A stretch of 64,000 nucleotides of DNA from an uncultured Duncaniella sp. (GCA_958352885.1 CATWQI010000006.1:1-64000), one strand, 5' to 3'; positions 15,791 through 25,865 are shown, numbered from the stretch's first letter. Program-made: numbers and translations. Notes: generated from the sequence alone by a model not told the origin.

Positions 15791-16897
15791 TTATTTTGAG
15801 ATTATTTCATAGATTTTATCCACTATCTTCTCATCTGCGGAGTGGAGCGCCATTGCTTTGATATTCCGGCTCAGTCTGCTCTGGCGTTCTGTGTCACGGA
15901 TAAGCGACACGAGTGTGTCCGGGAGTTGTGCCACGGCGTCGGCGTCGAGTATCATGATTGCAGCGTCACGGGTTGACAACGCCTCCGCATTGTGGCGCTG
16001 GTGGTCCTCAGCCACGTTGGGCGAAGGTATGAGTATCACAGATTTCCCGAGGTTCTGAAGCTCGGAGATAGTACCGGCTCCTGCGCGTGACACCACTACG
16101 TCGGCAGCCCGGTAGGCCAAGTCCATACGTGTGATGAATGTTGTGGCTTTCACATTGGGATAATTGCCGGCTACGGCCTGGAAATGCTCTGAGCCGTATC
16201 GCCCGGTCTGCCACATCAGCTCCACCCCTTCACGGGCAAGTGTGTCGAGCGATGCCGCCACAGCCTCGTTGACGGTGCGTGCCCCCAGACTTCCACCCAC
16301 CACAAGCACAAGCTTCTTCTGTGGGTCGAATCCAAGTTCTTTCTTTGCCTCCTCCTGCGTGAGACTGCATCCTTCAAGGTCGGTGCGCACGGGATTACCG
16401 GTCTTTACTATCACCTCGGCGGGGAAAAAGCGTTCCATTCCGTCATAAGCCACACAGATAGCGTCTGCCTTCTTGGCAAGCAGCTTATTGGTTACCCCGG
16501 CGTAGGAGTTCTGTTCCTGCAGCAGTGTTGGTATGCCGTTCTTCTGGGCTTGCTTGAGCACAGGTCCGCTTGCATACCCTCCGACGCCTATCGCAATGTC
16601 GGGCTTGAACTCTCTGACGATTTTGCGTGCCTTGCGGAGCGACTTCCACAGTTTCCACAGCACGCCGAAATTACGCCACAGGCGTTTGCGGTCGAAGCCT
16701 GCCACCGGCAGACCCTCTATTTTATATCCGGCGGCAGGCACCCGTTCCATCTCCATGCGTCCCAGAGCGCCTACAAACAGAATCTCAGCCTCCGGCTCGC
16801 GTCTTTTTATGGCATTGGCAATGGAGAGCGCCGGGAAAATATGTCCGCCGGTACCTCCGCCCGAAATCAATACACGTTTCAATTGACAATTTTTCAT
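15791..16897 (-). CDS. murG: Lipid II synthase MurG
   Basis: Peripheral inner-membrane GT-B glycosyltransferase that adds GlcNAc to lipid I to make lipid II. The 368-residue protein has the N-terminal glycine-rich loop VLISGGGTGGHIFPALSIA, the second glycine loop VVVGGSLGARTVNEA, and the donor-binding segment VVSRAGAGTISEL with IPSPNVAEDHQ. The start overlaps the ftsW stop by 4 bases (ATGA), typical of coupled translation. Confidence 0.96.
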   Translation of the reverse strand: MKNCQLKRVLISGGGTGGHIFPALSIANAIKRREPEAEILFVGALGRMEMERVPAAGYKIEGLPVAGFDRKRLWRNFGVLWKLWKSLRKARKIVREFKPDIAIGVGGYASGPVLKQAQKNGIPTLLQEQNSYAGVTNKLLAKKADAICVAYDGMERFFPAEVIVKTGNPVRTDLEGCSLTQEEAKKELGFDPQKKLVLVVGGSLGARTVNEAVAASLDTLAREGVELMWQTGRYGSEHFQAVAGNYPNVKATTFITRMDLAYRAADVVVSRAGAGTISELQNLGKSVILIPSPNVAEDHQRHNAEALSTRDAAIMILDADAVAQLPDTLVSLIRDTERQSRLSRNIKAMALHSADEKIVDKIYEIISK

Positions 16898-18234
16898 AAC
16901 TGCATACGGTTTTCATCACGGAATTGCTCAGGGAGAGATTCGAGCTCATCGCGTATTTCCTGTTTCTTGTTACCCTGGCGTGTGGCTGTGCGGCTTACCG
17001 AAAGCATTATCCCGAAAGCGATCGCTGTCACCACGATGGAGGTGCCACCCTTGGATATAAGCGGCAACGGCTGTCCCGAAACCGGAAACACACCGCTCAC
17101 AATCCCCATGTGGAACAATGCCTGGAAAGCTATCATTACAGCCATTCCCATCACCAGAAGTGCCGGATAGGTACGGTTGCAGTGCGAGGCTATACCGGAG
17201 GCACGTCCGAGAAGCCATAGATACAGCATCAGCACCACAAGTCCGCCGATTAGTCCAAGCTCCTCGATTACGATGGCGAATATATAGTCCGAGAAGGCGA
17301 GCGGAAGTCGTGACGCCTCACGTGAATTGCCCGGTCCCACGCCGTGGATGCCGCCGTTTGCCTGAGCCATGTACGAAAGTATCTCCTGGCGGTTCTTGCC
17401 GGTGGGCTCTATCTCCCATTTGGGTACCGAGTCCGAATTGTGGCGTGTCAGACGCGCTATCCATGTATCTATGCGTGATTCCCTTGCTTTCTCCCCTTTA
17501 CCGCTCATGACCAACTCAGTCGATTGCTCTGCATCTGCAGGAATCTCCTTTACCTCTGTAATGTAAAGATACCCGATAAACAGCACGCCGCACACGGCAT
17601 AGAAGCCGGTCAGCGCTATCAGGTGCAGTATCTTCACACCCCCGATTATCATCATCGAGTAGCTGATGGAAAGCAGCAGCAGCGTGTTGGTCAGACCCTG
17701 TTCTATGAGCAGACCGCTCAGCCCGAGCACTATTATTCCCGAATATATTACCCCCTTGCTCGTGATGCCTACATCCTTGGGATTCTGGTTCCAGGTCATC
17801 ACAAGCGCAATCATCAGCACAGCCGAGATTTTCACCATTTCGGCAGGATATATGCCTATGCCGAGCAGAGTGAGCGAACGCCGTGCGCCGTTGACTATAT
17901 CGCCGAAGAACATAACATATACCATCATCAGCACTGAAATCACGGCAAATCCTATGGATAGCGGGATGAAATGGCTGTAATGACGCTTTGACAGCAGCCA
18001 TACGATACCGAATCCGCCCACAAGCATCATGATGTGGCGCAGTATCGGCCCCATCACACCTATTGACGAGCTTGCCACCTCGCGCGACGATGCGCTGTAA
18101 AGCTCGATGATTGAAATGATGCTGAGGGCTATGAATATGCCCCATATATGTTTGTCGGCTTTGGCGACTGCCTGAGGTTTAGGGAGTGCCTGTCCGGTCT
18201 GTTCGGTTATGAATGTGCTTGATTCTGTATCCAT
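16894..18234 (-). CDS. ftsW: SEDS peptidoglycan glycosyltransferase FtsW
   Basis: Polytopic SEDS-family enzyme that polymerises lipid II at the septum together with FtsI. The 446-residue protein has about ten membrane helices and a periplasmic loop (about residues 215-300). SEDS blocks visible are GIGIYPAEMVKISAVLMIA, the periplasmic AQANGGIHGVGPGNSREASRLP, FSDYIFAIVIEELGLIGG, and the C-terminal LPLISKGGTSIVVTAIAFG. Its C-terminal tail is hydrophilic. It lies in the cluster position typical for ftsW, which supports this over RodA. Confidence 0.93.
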   Translation of the reverse strand: MDTESSTFITEQTGQALPKPQAVAKADKHIWGIFIALSIISIIELYSASSREVASSSIGVMGPILRHIMMLVGGFGIVWLLSKRHYSHFIPLSIGFAVISVLMMVYVMFFGDIVNGARRSLTLLGIGIYPAEMVKISAVLMIALVMTWNQNPKDVGITSKGVIYSGIIVLGLSGLLIEQGLTNTLLLLSISYSMMIIGGVKILHLIALTGFYAVCGVLFIGYLYITEVKEIPADAEQSTELVMSGKGEKARESRIDTWIARLTRHNSDSVPKWEIEPTGKNRQEILSYMAQANGGIHGVGPGNSREASRLPLAFSDYIFAIVIEELGLIGGLVVLMLYLWLLGRASGIASHCNRTYPALLVMGMAVMIAFQALFHMGIVSGVFPVSGQPLPLISKGGTSIVVTAIAFGIMLSVSRTATRQGNKKQEIRDELESLPEQFRDENRMQL

Positions 18235-18273
18235 TGCGGGGTGAGAGTTGGATTTCCTTGACGGAAAGGAGGA

Positions 18274-19623
18274 TTATTTTGAATTTAAGCTATTTACTAT
18301 GTTCTTGAACTGCTCGCCTCTGTCCTCGTAGCTCTTGAATAGGTCGAAGCTTGCGCAGCAGGGCGAGAGCAGTACGGTGTCACCTTCCTTTGCGAGGGAA
18401 CGGCAAGCAGCCACGGCATCCTCGATTGAGTGTGTGTCGCGGATTTCAGGTACCTTGCCGGTGAAGAAGTCAAGCAGCTTGGCATTGTCCTTGCCCATGC
18501 ACACTATGGCTTTGACTTTCTCCCGGACAAGCGGCAGGATTTCGTTATAGTCATTGCCCTTGTCCTTCCCGCCGAGTATCAGTATGGTGTCCTTCGGCAT
18601 GGACTCGAGGGCATACCAGCATGAGTTCACATTGGTTGCTTTCGAGTCGTTGATGTATCTCACGCCATCCACCGTGCCGGCATACTCCAGACGGTGCTCC
18701 ACACCTTCAAAGTCGCTGAGGGCCTCACGGATTTCATTCTTGTCGATATCGAGGAGGCATGCTGACAGTGCGGCTGCCATAGAGTTGTACAGGTTATGCA
18801 GTCCGTTGAGGGCCAGGTCGGCACGGGGCATATTGAGAGACGTCTCTGGTGTGTCCACTACAAGCTCGGCATCGTCATCGACATACGCCTTCGAACCATC
18901 CTCACGATGCTCCGCAAAGGGGAACAGGCGGGCCTCGATGCGTATCTGCTCGAGCTGGCGTCTGATTACAGGGTCATCCTGCCAGTAGATGAATGCGTCC
19001 TGCGGTGTCTGGTTGTTGATGATACGGAATTTGGCATTGATATAGTTCTGCATCTGGTAGTCGTAGCGGTCCAGATGGTCAGGCGTGATATTGAGTATTA
19101 CCGCCACATTGGCACGGAAATCATACATGTTCTCAAGCTGGAAACTTGAAAGCTCGATTACATATACATCGTGCTTGTCGTGTGCCACCTGGAGTGCGAG
19201 ACTCTGCCCGACATTCCCCGCAAGTCCTACGTTGATGCCGGCGTTCTTCAATATATGATAGGTGAGTAGCGTGGTGGTAGTCTTGCCGTTACTGCCGGTA
19301 ATGCAGACCATCTTCGCATCGGTGTAACGTCCGGCAAACTCGATTTCAGAGATTACCGGTATCCCTTTTTCGGTAATTGCGGTCACAACCGGGGTCGTAG
19401 GGGCAATTCCGGGACTCTTCACCACTTCGTCGGCGGCGAGAATCCTGTCCATGGAGTGGTGTCCGTCCTCCCATTCTATCCCTTCGTCATCAAGCATCTT
19501 GCGGTATTTGGGCGAGATGGTGCCATAGTCGCTCAGGAACACGTTCATCCCTTTGACCTTGCCGAGGATTGCGGCTCCTACACCGCTTTCGCCTCCACCT
19601 AATATAACTAAATTCTTTGCCAT
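18274..19623 (-). CDS. murD: UDP-N-acetylmuramoylalanine-D-glutamate ligase
   Basis: Adds D-Glu to UDP-MurNAc-L-Ala in the cytoplasm. The 449-residue Mur ligase has NLVILGGGESGVGAA at the N-terminus, the P-loop ITGSNGKTTTTLLTYHIL, ELSSFQLENM, NITPDHLDRY, the hinge HRLEYAGTVDGVRYINDSKATN, ILGGKDKGNDY and the C-terminal LLSPCCASFDLFKSYEDRG. All match MurD. The start is 2 bases after the mraY stop. Confidence 0.96.
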   Translation of the reverse strand: MAKNLVILGGGESGVGAAILGKVKGMNVFLSDYGTISPKYRKMLDDEGIEWEDGHHSMDRILAADEVVKSPGIAPTTPVVTAITEKGIPVISEIEFAGRYTDAKMVCITGSNGKTTTTLLTYHILKNAGINVGLAGNVGQSLALQVAHDKHDVYVIELSSFQLENMYDFRANVAVILNITPDHLDRYDYQMQNYINAKFRIINNQTPQDAFIYWQDDPVIRRQLEQIRIEARLFPFAEHREDGSKAYVDDDAELVVDTPETSLNMPRADLALNGLHNLYNSMAAALSACLLDIDKNEIREALSDFEGVEHRLEYAGTVDGVRYINDSKATNVNSCWYALESMPKDTILILGGKDKGNDYNEILPLVREKVKAIVCMGKDNAKLLDFFTGKVPEIRDTHSIEDAVAACRSLAKEGDTVLLSPCCASFDLFKSYEDRGEQFKNIVNSLNSK

Positions 19624-19625
19624 TG

Positions 19626-20891
19626 TTAGCGGATTTTGAGTGTTACGAATGTTATCACGGCAAGGAATATGCCGATAATCCAGAAACGTGTCACGATTTT
19701 TGACTCGGGGATAGCCCTGAGAGGAGCCTGTATAAGTGCTTCGATGCCGGAGTTGCCCGGTTTCTGGAAGTGATGGTGCAGCGGAGTCATTTTGAATACA
19801 CGCCGTCCTGCGCCATATTTTTTCTTAGTGAATTTGAAGTACGCCACCTGTAGCATCACCGACAGGTCCTCGATGAAGAAAATTGCGCACAGTATGGGGA
19901 TAAGCAGCTCCTTGTGTATCAGTATGGCGAACACCGCTATGATACCTCCTATGGTAAGCGAGCCCGTGTCGCCCATGAATACCTGTGCCGGATAGGCGTT
20001 GTACCATAGGAAACCTATCAGCGCCCCTATGAACGCCGACATAAACACCACGAGCTCCGACGACTGCGGGATGTACATTATGTCGAGGTAAGTCGAATAT
20101 ATCACGTTGCCCCCCAGGTAAGCCATTATGGCAAGTGCCACGCAGATTATCGCCGACGTACCGGCACACAGTCCGTCAAGTCCGTCAGTGAGGTTGGCTC
20201 CGTTGCTTGTGGCGGCTACGGCGAAGATTACCACTATGATAAACAGTATCCACCCTCCGGTCTGCGCATGTTTCCCCATCCACTGGGTCAGGTAAGCATA
20301 GTCGAAATTATTATTCTTGACAAACGGGATGGTGGTTTGTGTGGACTTCACATCCTGTGCGTCATGTATCTGAACCAACTCCACACCGTCATGCTCGATG
20401 GTCGACGATATGACCTGCCTCTGCGTGATGGAAGGACTCAGATACATGGTGAGACCGACCATCAGACCGAGACCGACCTGTCCGACTATCTTGAATTTCC
20501 CCTTCATCCCCTCCTTGTCATGCTTCTTTACCTTTATATAATCGTCGCAGAATCCGAGTGTGCCGAGCCAGAGCGTGGATATGATCATCAGCAGCATGTA
20601 GATGTTGCCGAGGTCCCCCACCAGCAGGCAAGGTACGAGGATGGATATGATTATGATGACACCGCCCATTGTCGGGGTGCCCTTCTTCTGCATCTGCCCC
20701 TCGAGTCCGAGGTCGCGGATTATCTCTCCCACCTGCATCAGCTGCAGTCTGTCTATGATTTTTCTGCCGAACACCAGTGCGATGAACAGTGACAGCAGCA
20801 GCGCGGCTCCCGAGCGGAACGTGATGTAGCTCATGAGTCGTGCTCCGGGTATATTACCCTCTTGTAGTAGTTCAAACAGTGAGTAAAGCAC
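19626..20891 (-). CDS. mraY: Phospho-N-acetylmuramoyl-pentapeptide transferase
   Basis: Integral membrane enzyme that transfers phospho-MurNAc-pentapeptide to undecaprenyl phosphate, giving lipid I. The 421-residue protein has ten or so helices, the start block GTPTMGGVIIIISI, the Asp-rich catalytic loop LGFCDDYIKVKKHDKEGM, NLTDGLDGLCAGTS and the C-terminal FKMTPLHHHFQKPGNSG. An insertion of roughly 60 residues around 150-210 (with the VEHDGVELVQIHDAQ-like stretch) makes it longer than proteobacterial MraY. To my knowledge that is usual for Bacteroidota. Confidence 0.95.
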   Translation of the reverse strand: MLYSLFELLQEGNIPGARLMSYITFRSGAALLLSLFIALVFGRKIIDRLQLMQVGEIIRDLGLEGQMQKKGTPTMGGVIIIISILVPCLLVGDLGNIYMLLMIISTLWLGTLGFCDDYIKVKKHDKEGMKGKFKIVGQVGLGLMVGLTMYLSPSITQRQVISSTIEHDGVELVQIHDAQDVKSTQTTIPFVKNNNFDYAYLTQWMGKHAQTGGWILFIIVVIFAVAATSNGANLTDGLDGLCAGTSAIICVALAIMAYLGGNVIYSTYLDIMYIPQSSELVVFMSAFIGALIGFLWYNAYPAQVFMGDTGSLTIGGIIAVFAILIHKELLIPILCAIFFIEDLSVMLQVAYFKFTKKKYGAGRRVFKMTPLHHHFQKPGNSGIEALIQAPLRAIPESKIVTRFWIIGIFLAVITFVTLKIR

Positions 20892-20912
20892 TTTTCTTTT
20901 TTCAGATGATTT

Positions 20913-22373
20913 TTATTTGGAACTATTGATGATTTCTCTTACCACCTCCCGGTCGTCGAAATGGTGCTTGACGCCCTTGATTTCCTGGTAGTCCTCATGT
21001 CCTTTGCCGGCTATCAGTATCACGGTGCCCGCTTTTGCCAGGGCACATGCGGTCTTGATTGCCTGGCGGCGGTCAGTGATGTGGAGTGTGCGGGTGCGCG
21101 CCTCCTCGTCAAGTCCTTCCTCCATATCGGCGAGGATATCTTCGGGTTCCTCGAAGCGGGGATTGTCCGAAGTCAATATGAGTCGTTCGCTGCGCGCCGC
21201 TGCTTCACGGGCCATGATGGGGCGTTTCCCCTTGTCTCGGTTGCCGCCGGCGCCTACCACTGTGATTATCTCTCCATCCTTGCCTATTACTTCTCGGATG
21301 GCGTTGAGCACATTGACCACTGCGTCGGGAGTATGGGCATAGTCCACTATGGCTGTGTAGCCTGCCGGCGAGTGGAATGCCTGGAAGCGTCCTGCCACCG
21401 GTACGAGCTGCGACATGTGACGTAACACCTCCTCTTTGTCCCATCCGAGCAGTACTGACGCACCGTAGACCGCTGTGAGATTGTAGGCGTTGAATTTGCC
21501 TGTGAACAGCATCTCTACCTCGTTTCCGTTCAGGCTGAGAAGCGTGCCGTCAAGCCGCTGCTCCACTATCTTGCCGCGGAAGTCGGCATCGCTGCGCAGT
21601 GAGTAGGTATATTTGTGAGCACGGGTGTTCTGGAGCATCACTTCGCCCACCTTGTCGTCGGCGTTGGTCAGTGCGAAAGCTGTGGAGGGGAGATTGTCGA
21701 AGTATGATTTCTTTGCCTCCAGATACGCCTCGAATGTCTTGTGATAGTCCAGATGGTCACGGGTTAGATTGGTGAATATGCCACCCTCGAAGTGCAGTCC
21801 CGATATGCGGTGCTGCGCCGCTGCATGGGAGCTGACCTCCATGGCGGCATACTCGCAGCCGGCTTCCACCATGCGGTGGAGCATCTCGTTGAGAGTGAGC
21901 GGGTCGGGAGTGGTATGGTCGGTGGGATAGGGCGTGGTCTCCACATAGTTGCACACCGTGGAGAGCAGACCTGCCTTGTAGCCCATCAGACGGGCCATCT
22001 CGTAGATGAGGGTCGCTGTGGTGGTCTTGCCGTTGGTGCCTGTAACCCCTACCAGACGCAGTTTGCGTGACGGATTGTCCCACCACTCCGATGCGAGGTA
22101 GCCGAGAGCTATCGCCGACGAGGGCACCACCACGTATGTCACCATCGGTGACAGATTTTCAGGCAGATTTTCGCACACCACTGCGGTGGCTCCCTTCTCG
22201 ACAGCCATGGGGATGAACTTATGCCCGTCCACGCTCACGCCGGGAATAGCTGCGAACAGCGTGCCCGGAGTCACCTGGCGGGAGTCGGAAGTGACATTCG
22301 TTATATCCTTGTTGTCATCACCTATCATCTGCTTGATGTCGAGAGGCGAGAGTAGCTCGTTTAATGTCTTCAT
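20913..22373 (-). CDS. murE: UDP-MurNAc-tripeptide synthetase (meso-DAP adding)
   Basis: Adds the third stem-peptide residue. The 486-residue Mur ligase has the N-terminal uridine-binding SDSRQVTPGTLFAAIPG, the P-loop GVTGTNGKTTTATLIYEM, the substrate block DHTTPDPLTL, AMEVSSHAAAQHR, NLTRDHLDYH, VDYAHTPDAV and VVGAGGNRDKGKRP. The DNPR motif in LTSDNPRFEEPEDI is the marker for meso-diaminopimelate specificity, so the wall should be of the DAP type. It lies 37 bases after ftsI. Confidence 0.96.
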   Translation of the reverse strand: MKTLNELLSPLDIKQMIGDDNKDITNVTSDSRQVTPGTLFAAIPGVSVDGHKFIPMAVEKGATAVVCENLPENLSPMVTYVVVPSSAIALGYLASEWWDNPSRKLRLVGVTGTNGKTTTATLIYEMARLMGYKAGLLSTVCNYVETTPYPTDHTTPDPLTLNEMLHRMVEAGCEYAAMEVSSHAAAQHRISGLHFEGGIFTNLTRDHLDYHKTFEAYLEAKKSYFDNLPSTAFALTNADDKVGEVMLQNTRAHKYTYSLRSDADFRGKIVEQRLDGTLLSLNGNEVEMLFTGKFNAYNLTAVYGASVLLGWDKEEVLRHMSQLVPVAGRFQAFHSPAGYTAIVDYAHTPDAVVNVLNAIREVIGKDGEIITVVGAGGNRDKGKRPIMAREAAARSERLILTSDNPRFEEPEDILADMEEGLDEEARTRTLHITDRRQAIKTACALAKAGTVILIAGKGHEDYQEIKGVKHHFDDREVVREIINSSK

Positions 22374-22410
22374 ATATTCAGTTCTGTTCAGTTCTGTAAT
22401 GCTTTTGAGG

Positions 22411-24498
22411 TCAGTTCCCTAAATTCAGCGCCACTTCCGAGCCGGCGGGTGCCTTGGTGCCGGGTGCCGGACTTTGCGATTTCACGAATCCCGTGCCGGT
22501 GATATGCACATTGTAGCCGGCGCGTTCAAGCGTCACTATCGCGTCCCTCATGCCGAATCCCTTTACGTCGGGTATCCCTCCGTGGCTGTCGGCGGAAGGT
22601 GACTTAAGCCCTCGGCTCGGCGGGAGTGAAAGCTCTGTGCGCAGACGGGTGTATGCCACGCTCTTGCTGTCCGGACTGGCGTAAAATGTCGGACCGGAGG
22701 CGGACACTCCGTTCTGCGCATAGTCCGAACTGTTACCTAACATCCCGCGCGAATAAAGCTTAAGGGCTATGTTGCGGAGCACCTGTCCCGATGTGGTGGC
22801 GGCTCCGAAGAAATTCTTGGTCGGGTGGCATGTCAGCACCACGCATGAGTACTGCGGTGATTCCGCCGGGAAAAATCCGCAGAATGCGAGTCGCTTCTTG
22901 CCTGTGTTGTACGCCCCGTTCTCAATCATGTAGCATGTGCCTGTCTTTCCGGCTATCTTCACCACATCGTTGCGCAGGAATTTGCCTGTGCCGTGGTCGC
23001 CCCACACCACATTGGTGAGCATCTGCCGCATTATACGTGCAGTCTCTTTCGAGCAGGCGCGGCCGTTGCCCATATGTTCTACCGGCAGCACCTTGTTCAC
23101 CTCGCCGCGCACCTCCTTGACCAGTCGGGGGCGCACGAACTCGCCGTCGTTGGCTATGGCGTTGTATATGGCGAGTGTGTACAGCGGCGGTATTTCGGTA
23201 GCATATCCGTAGCTCATGCGTGAGAGGGCTATGCGTCCCCCTCGGTCATTCGGTATGCTGTCAAACCTCGGTGGCACTTCGCCTGCTATGCCTGTGTTCA
23301 TCGGCTCGAGGAACCCGAGCTGTTTCACTCTGGAGTAAAAAGCCCCTGGCTTGTTGTCGTATTCACGGGTGATGATGCGCGCCATTCCGATGTTTGATGA
23401 CTGCTCTATCACTTCGCCGACACGTATCGACGCCGAATAATGCGAGTCGGTGATAGGTCGTCCCCCTGCGTACGCCCATCCGTTTCCGGTAGGTAGCACT
23501 TCGTCAAGGTCCTTGACTATTCCGTCCTCGAGCGCTATCATCATCGAGAGGGTTTTCACCACCGACCCCGGTTCATAACCCATCACTGCTCTGTTGCGGG
23601 CTTCGATATACCCCGGACCGTGGGGATTGCGTTCCAGATTCGAAATCGCCTTTATGTCTCCGGTCTTGACATCCATCAGCACGGCTACACCCCAGTCGGC
23701 GCCGCAGGTGTCGAGCACATTGTTAAGCTCGTTCTCCACTATGTCCTGCATGTTTATGTCGATGGTGGTCACTATGTCGCTGCCAGGTATGGCGGGCACA
23801 TCGGTCCAGTCGGTTATTTTCTTCGTAAGATTTATCATCTTGCTGTAACCTACTTTGCCGTAAAGCAGCGAGTCAAGAGCTTTTTCCAACCCTGAGATAC
23901 CGTGGATTTCCTTGCTCTCGGTAGTCTCGCCAACACCGCCGATGCTTCGGCGCGCCATATCGCCGTAAGGGTTGAAACGGCGCATGTACTTCTCGAATGT
24001 CAGTCCGTTGCGGTTACGGTTCTTGATGCTGAAGAATGGGAAAGTCCTCAGCAGTTCCATGTCGGAGTGCGAGAGTCCGCTCAGCAGCTTGTACGCCCTC
24101 GGGCGTTTCTGCCTCTCCTTGTCGAGGGGGGCGAGCAGATGTTTCTGCCACTCTGCCTCGGTCTTCACCGGAAAATACTCTGCCATCATGGCTGCCAGAT
24201 GGGTGATGGTGTCGCGTAGCACCTTTTCGTTGAATTTCTCCGCACGGTAGTCTATTCTCGCCGTGTAGAAGTTGAGGTTTGTGGCGAGTACGCTCCCGTC
24301 CGATGCGAGGATATTGCCGCGGCCCGGCACTATGACCTTTGTCTGCGACAGCCATTCGTTAGCCTTGGCGTTCCACTTGTCGGCATCCACCACTGTGGTT
24401 TCGCATAGCTTTATCACAATCTTGGCTGAGAACACGAGGATGACCACCACGATGAGCCCGTAGCGTACCAGGATATTGCTGCGATTGTCTTTCTTCAT
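22411..24498 (-). CDS. ftsI: Septal transpeptidase FtsI (class B PBP, PASTA domain)
   Basis: Inner-membrane transpeptidase that cross-links septal peptidoglycan with FtsW. The 695-residue protein has one N-terminal membrane helix (about 13-31), the class B dimer domain, then the transpeptidase domain with catalytic Ser312 in EPGSVVKTL, the EQSSNIGMARI motif (SSN) and KIAGKTGTCYM (KTG). A single C-terminal PASTA domain follows (about 635-695: PDVKGFGMRDAIVTLERAGY, ending GSEVALNLGN). It lies 12 bases after the ftsL-like gene. Confidence 0.95.
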   Translation of the reverse strand: MKKDNRSNILVRYGLIVVVILVFSAKIVIKLCETTVVDADKWNAKANEWLSQTKVIVPGRGNILASDGSVLATNLNFYTARIDYRAEKFNEKVLRDTITHLAAMMAEYFPVKTEAEWQKHLLAPLDKERQKRPRAYKLLSGLSHSDMELLRTFPFFSIKNRNRNGLTFEKYMRRFNPYGDMARRSIGGVGETTESKEIHGISGLEKALDSLLYGKVGYSKMINLTKKITDWTDVPAIPGSDIVTTIDINMQDIVENELNNVLDTCGADWGVAVLMDVKTGDIKAISNLERNPHGPGYIEARNRAVMGYEPGSVVKTLSMMIALEDGIVKDLDEVLPTGNGWAYAGGRPITDSHYSASIRVGEVIEQSSNIGMARIITREYDNKPGAFYSRVKQLGFLEPMNTGIAGEVPPRFDSIPNDRGGRIALSRMSYGYATEIPPLYTLAIYNAIANDGEFVRPRLVKEVRGEVNKVLPVEHMGNGRACSKETARIMRQMLTNVVWGDHGTGKFLRNDVVKIAGKTGTCYMIENGAYNTGKKRLAFCGFFPAESPQYSCVVLTCHPTKNFFGAATTSGQVLRNIALKLYSRGMLGNSSDYAQNGVSASGPTFYASPDSKSVAYTRLRTELSLPPSRGLKSPSADSHGGIPDVKGFGMRDAIVTLERAGYNVHITGTGFVKSQSPAPGTKAPAGSEVALNLGN

Positions 24499-24510
24499 GT
24501 CTGATTGTTG

Positions 24511-24867
24511 CTATTTCGGTATTTTGTATGGTGGCTGGGTCTGTACCCGGAGGTTGAGGTGGAGCGAATCGACCATCTGTTGCATCGAGGTCTCACGGAT
24601 GCGTCCCATGAATTTGCTTCGTTCGCGCGCCTTCTCGTTGGTCACTATCTCAAGCTGCCTTTCCAGTGACGCTATCTTCTCCATGTTGGTCTGGCAGGTG
24701 TATTTGGTAGTGATGTAAATCATTATCACGAGTATGGTGATGACCACCGGAAGCCAGTGGCGGGCGAAGAAGTCGCTTGATATGACCTGACCGCGGAATA
24801 GCCGTTCGATGAATGATAGCCTGCGTGGCGGTTTGTTGATATTGGTGTTTTCTTTCTTTGAAGCCAT
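24511..24867 (-). CDS. FtsL-like division protein
   Basis: A 118-residue bitopic protein with a basic cytoplasmic start, one membrane helix (about residues 40-60, LPVVITILVIMIYITTKY) and a periplasmic segment with heptad pattern (MEKIASLERQLEIVTNEKA), ending in a proline-rich tail. Topology, size and position between rsmH and ftsI fit FtsL, which links the FtsQ/B and FtsW/I parts of the divisome. Sequence conservation in this family is low, so neighbours carry most of the weight. Confidence 0.82.
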   Translation of the reverse strand: MASKKENTNINKPPRRLSFIERLFRGQVISSDFFARHWLPVVITILVIMIYITTKYTCQTNMEKIASLERQLEIVTNEKARERSKFMGRIRETSMQQMVDSLHLNLRVQTQPPYKIPK

Positions 24868-24897
24868 TGTCGAAGTGTGTGTGATGGTGTGTCGGTG

Positions 24898-25815
24898 CTA
24901 AAGTTTCACTGCTACTCTCAGTTTGGCGCTCCTTGACCGGGGATTACGGTCTATCTCTTCATCGTCGGGAACTATCGGCTTGTTGTTAAGAGCTTTCAAG
25001 GGCGTGTTCACTCGCCCGAAGAAATCTTTCTCGACCTTTCCGGCAAAATTGCCTGTCTTGATGAAGTTCTTTACCAGTCTGTCCTCAAGGCTGTGATAGG
25101 TTATCACTGCCAGCCGTCCTCCGGGTTTCAGCACTTGCAGGGAGCCTTTAAGCAGCTCTTCGAGAGCGCCCATCTCGTCATTGACCTCTATGCGCAGTGC
25201 CTGGAACAGTTGGGCAAGTTCCTTTTTCTCCTTACGGGGGTCGATATGGGGCTTCACTATGTCGATAAGCTGGGCTATGGTGTCGATGCTGCTTCCCGAT
25301 GTGCGGGCTTTTGCTATCGAGCGGGCTATTGCCCTGCTCTGTTTCAACTCGCCGTAGATGTAGAATATCTCTGCGAGTTTCTCCTCCGGCAGCTCGTTGA
25401 CGAGCTGTGCCGCGGAGTGGGAGGCGGAGCGGTTCATCCTCATGTCGAGCGGTCCGTCAAATCTGAAGGAGAAGCCGCGCTCGGTGTCGTCGAAGTGGTG
25501 GAAGGACACTCCGAGGTCGGCGAGTACACCGTCCACGCCATCCACATCGTAGTAGCGCATGAAGTTGGTGATGAAACGGAAGTTGGAGTACACCATTGTG
25601 AACCGTTCGTCCTTCATGGCGCGCTCCACTGCGTCAGCGTCCTGGTCGAAGGAGTAGAGATGCCCCCCTGACTGTGCGTCGAGCTGGGCCATTATGGCGC
25701 GGGAATGACCGCCGCCGCCGTAGGTGGCATCGACGTAAATGCCTCCGGGTTTGATGTCAAGAGCCTCAAGGCACTCCGGGAGCAATGCAGGTATGTGGTA
25801 AACTTCTTCAGCCAT
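24898..25815 (-). CDS. rsmH: 16S rRNA m4C1402 methyltransferase
   Basis: Methylates N4 of C1402 in 16S rRNA with SAM. The 305-residue protein has the N-terminal YHIPALLPECLEAL, the SAM loop YVDATYGGGGHSRAI, VDGVLADLGVSFHHFDDTERGFSF, the helical insertion with RKEKKELAQLFQALRIEVN, and C-terminal ITYHSLEDRLVKNF and NPRSRSAKLRVA. It is the first gene of the division cluster here. The usual preceding mraZ is missing. Confidence 0.96.
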   Translation of the reverse strand: MAEEVYHIPALLPECLEALDIKPGGIYVDATYGGGGHSRAIMAQLDAQSGGHLYSFDQDADAVERAMKDERFTMVYSNFRFITNFMRYYDVDGVDGVLADLGVSFHHFDDTERGFSFRFDGPLDMRMNRSASHSAAQLVNELPEEKLAEIFYIYGELKQSRAIARSIAKARTSGSSIDTIAQLIDIVKPHIDPRKEKKELAQLFQALRIEVNDEMGALEELLKGSLQVLKPGGRLAVITYHSLEDRLVKNFIKTGNFAGKVEKDFFGRVNTPLKALNNKPIVPDDEEIDRNPRSRSAKLRVAVKL

Positions 25816-25857
25816 ATTTTATTGTGTCCTTTCTGGCTGTAAAATTACAAAAATTTG

Positions 25858-25865
25858 CAAAACTA
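25858..25865 (-). promoter_or_regulatory. Possible -7 element before rsmH
   Basis: Minus-strand TAGTTTTG matches TAnnTTTG. A start near 25851 would give a leader of about 35 bases. No clear -33 TTG is at the right distance, so this is tentative. It would be the head promoter of the division cluster unless transcription reads through from the ZIP gene. Confidence 0.4.
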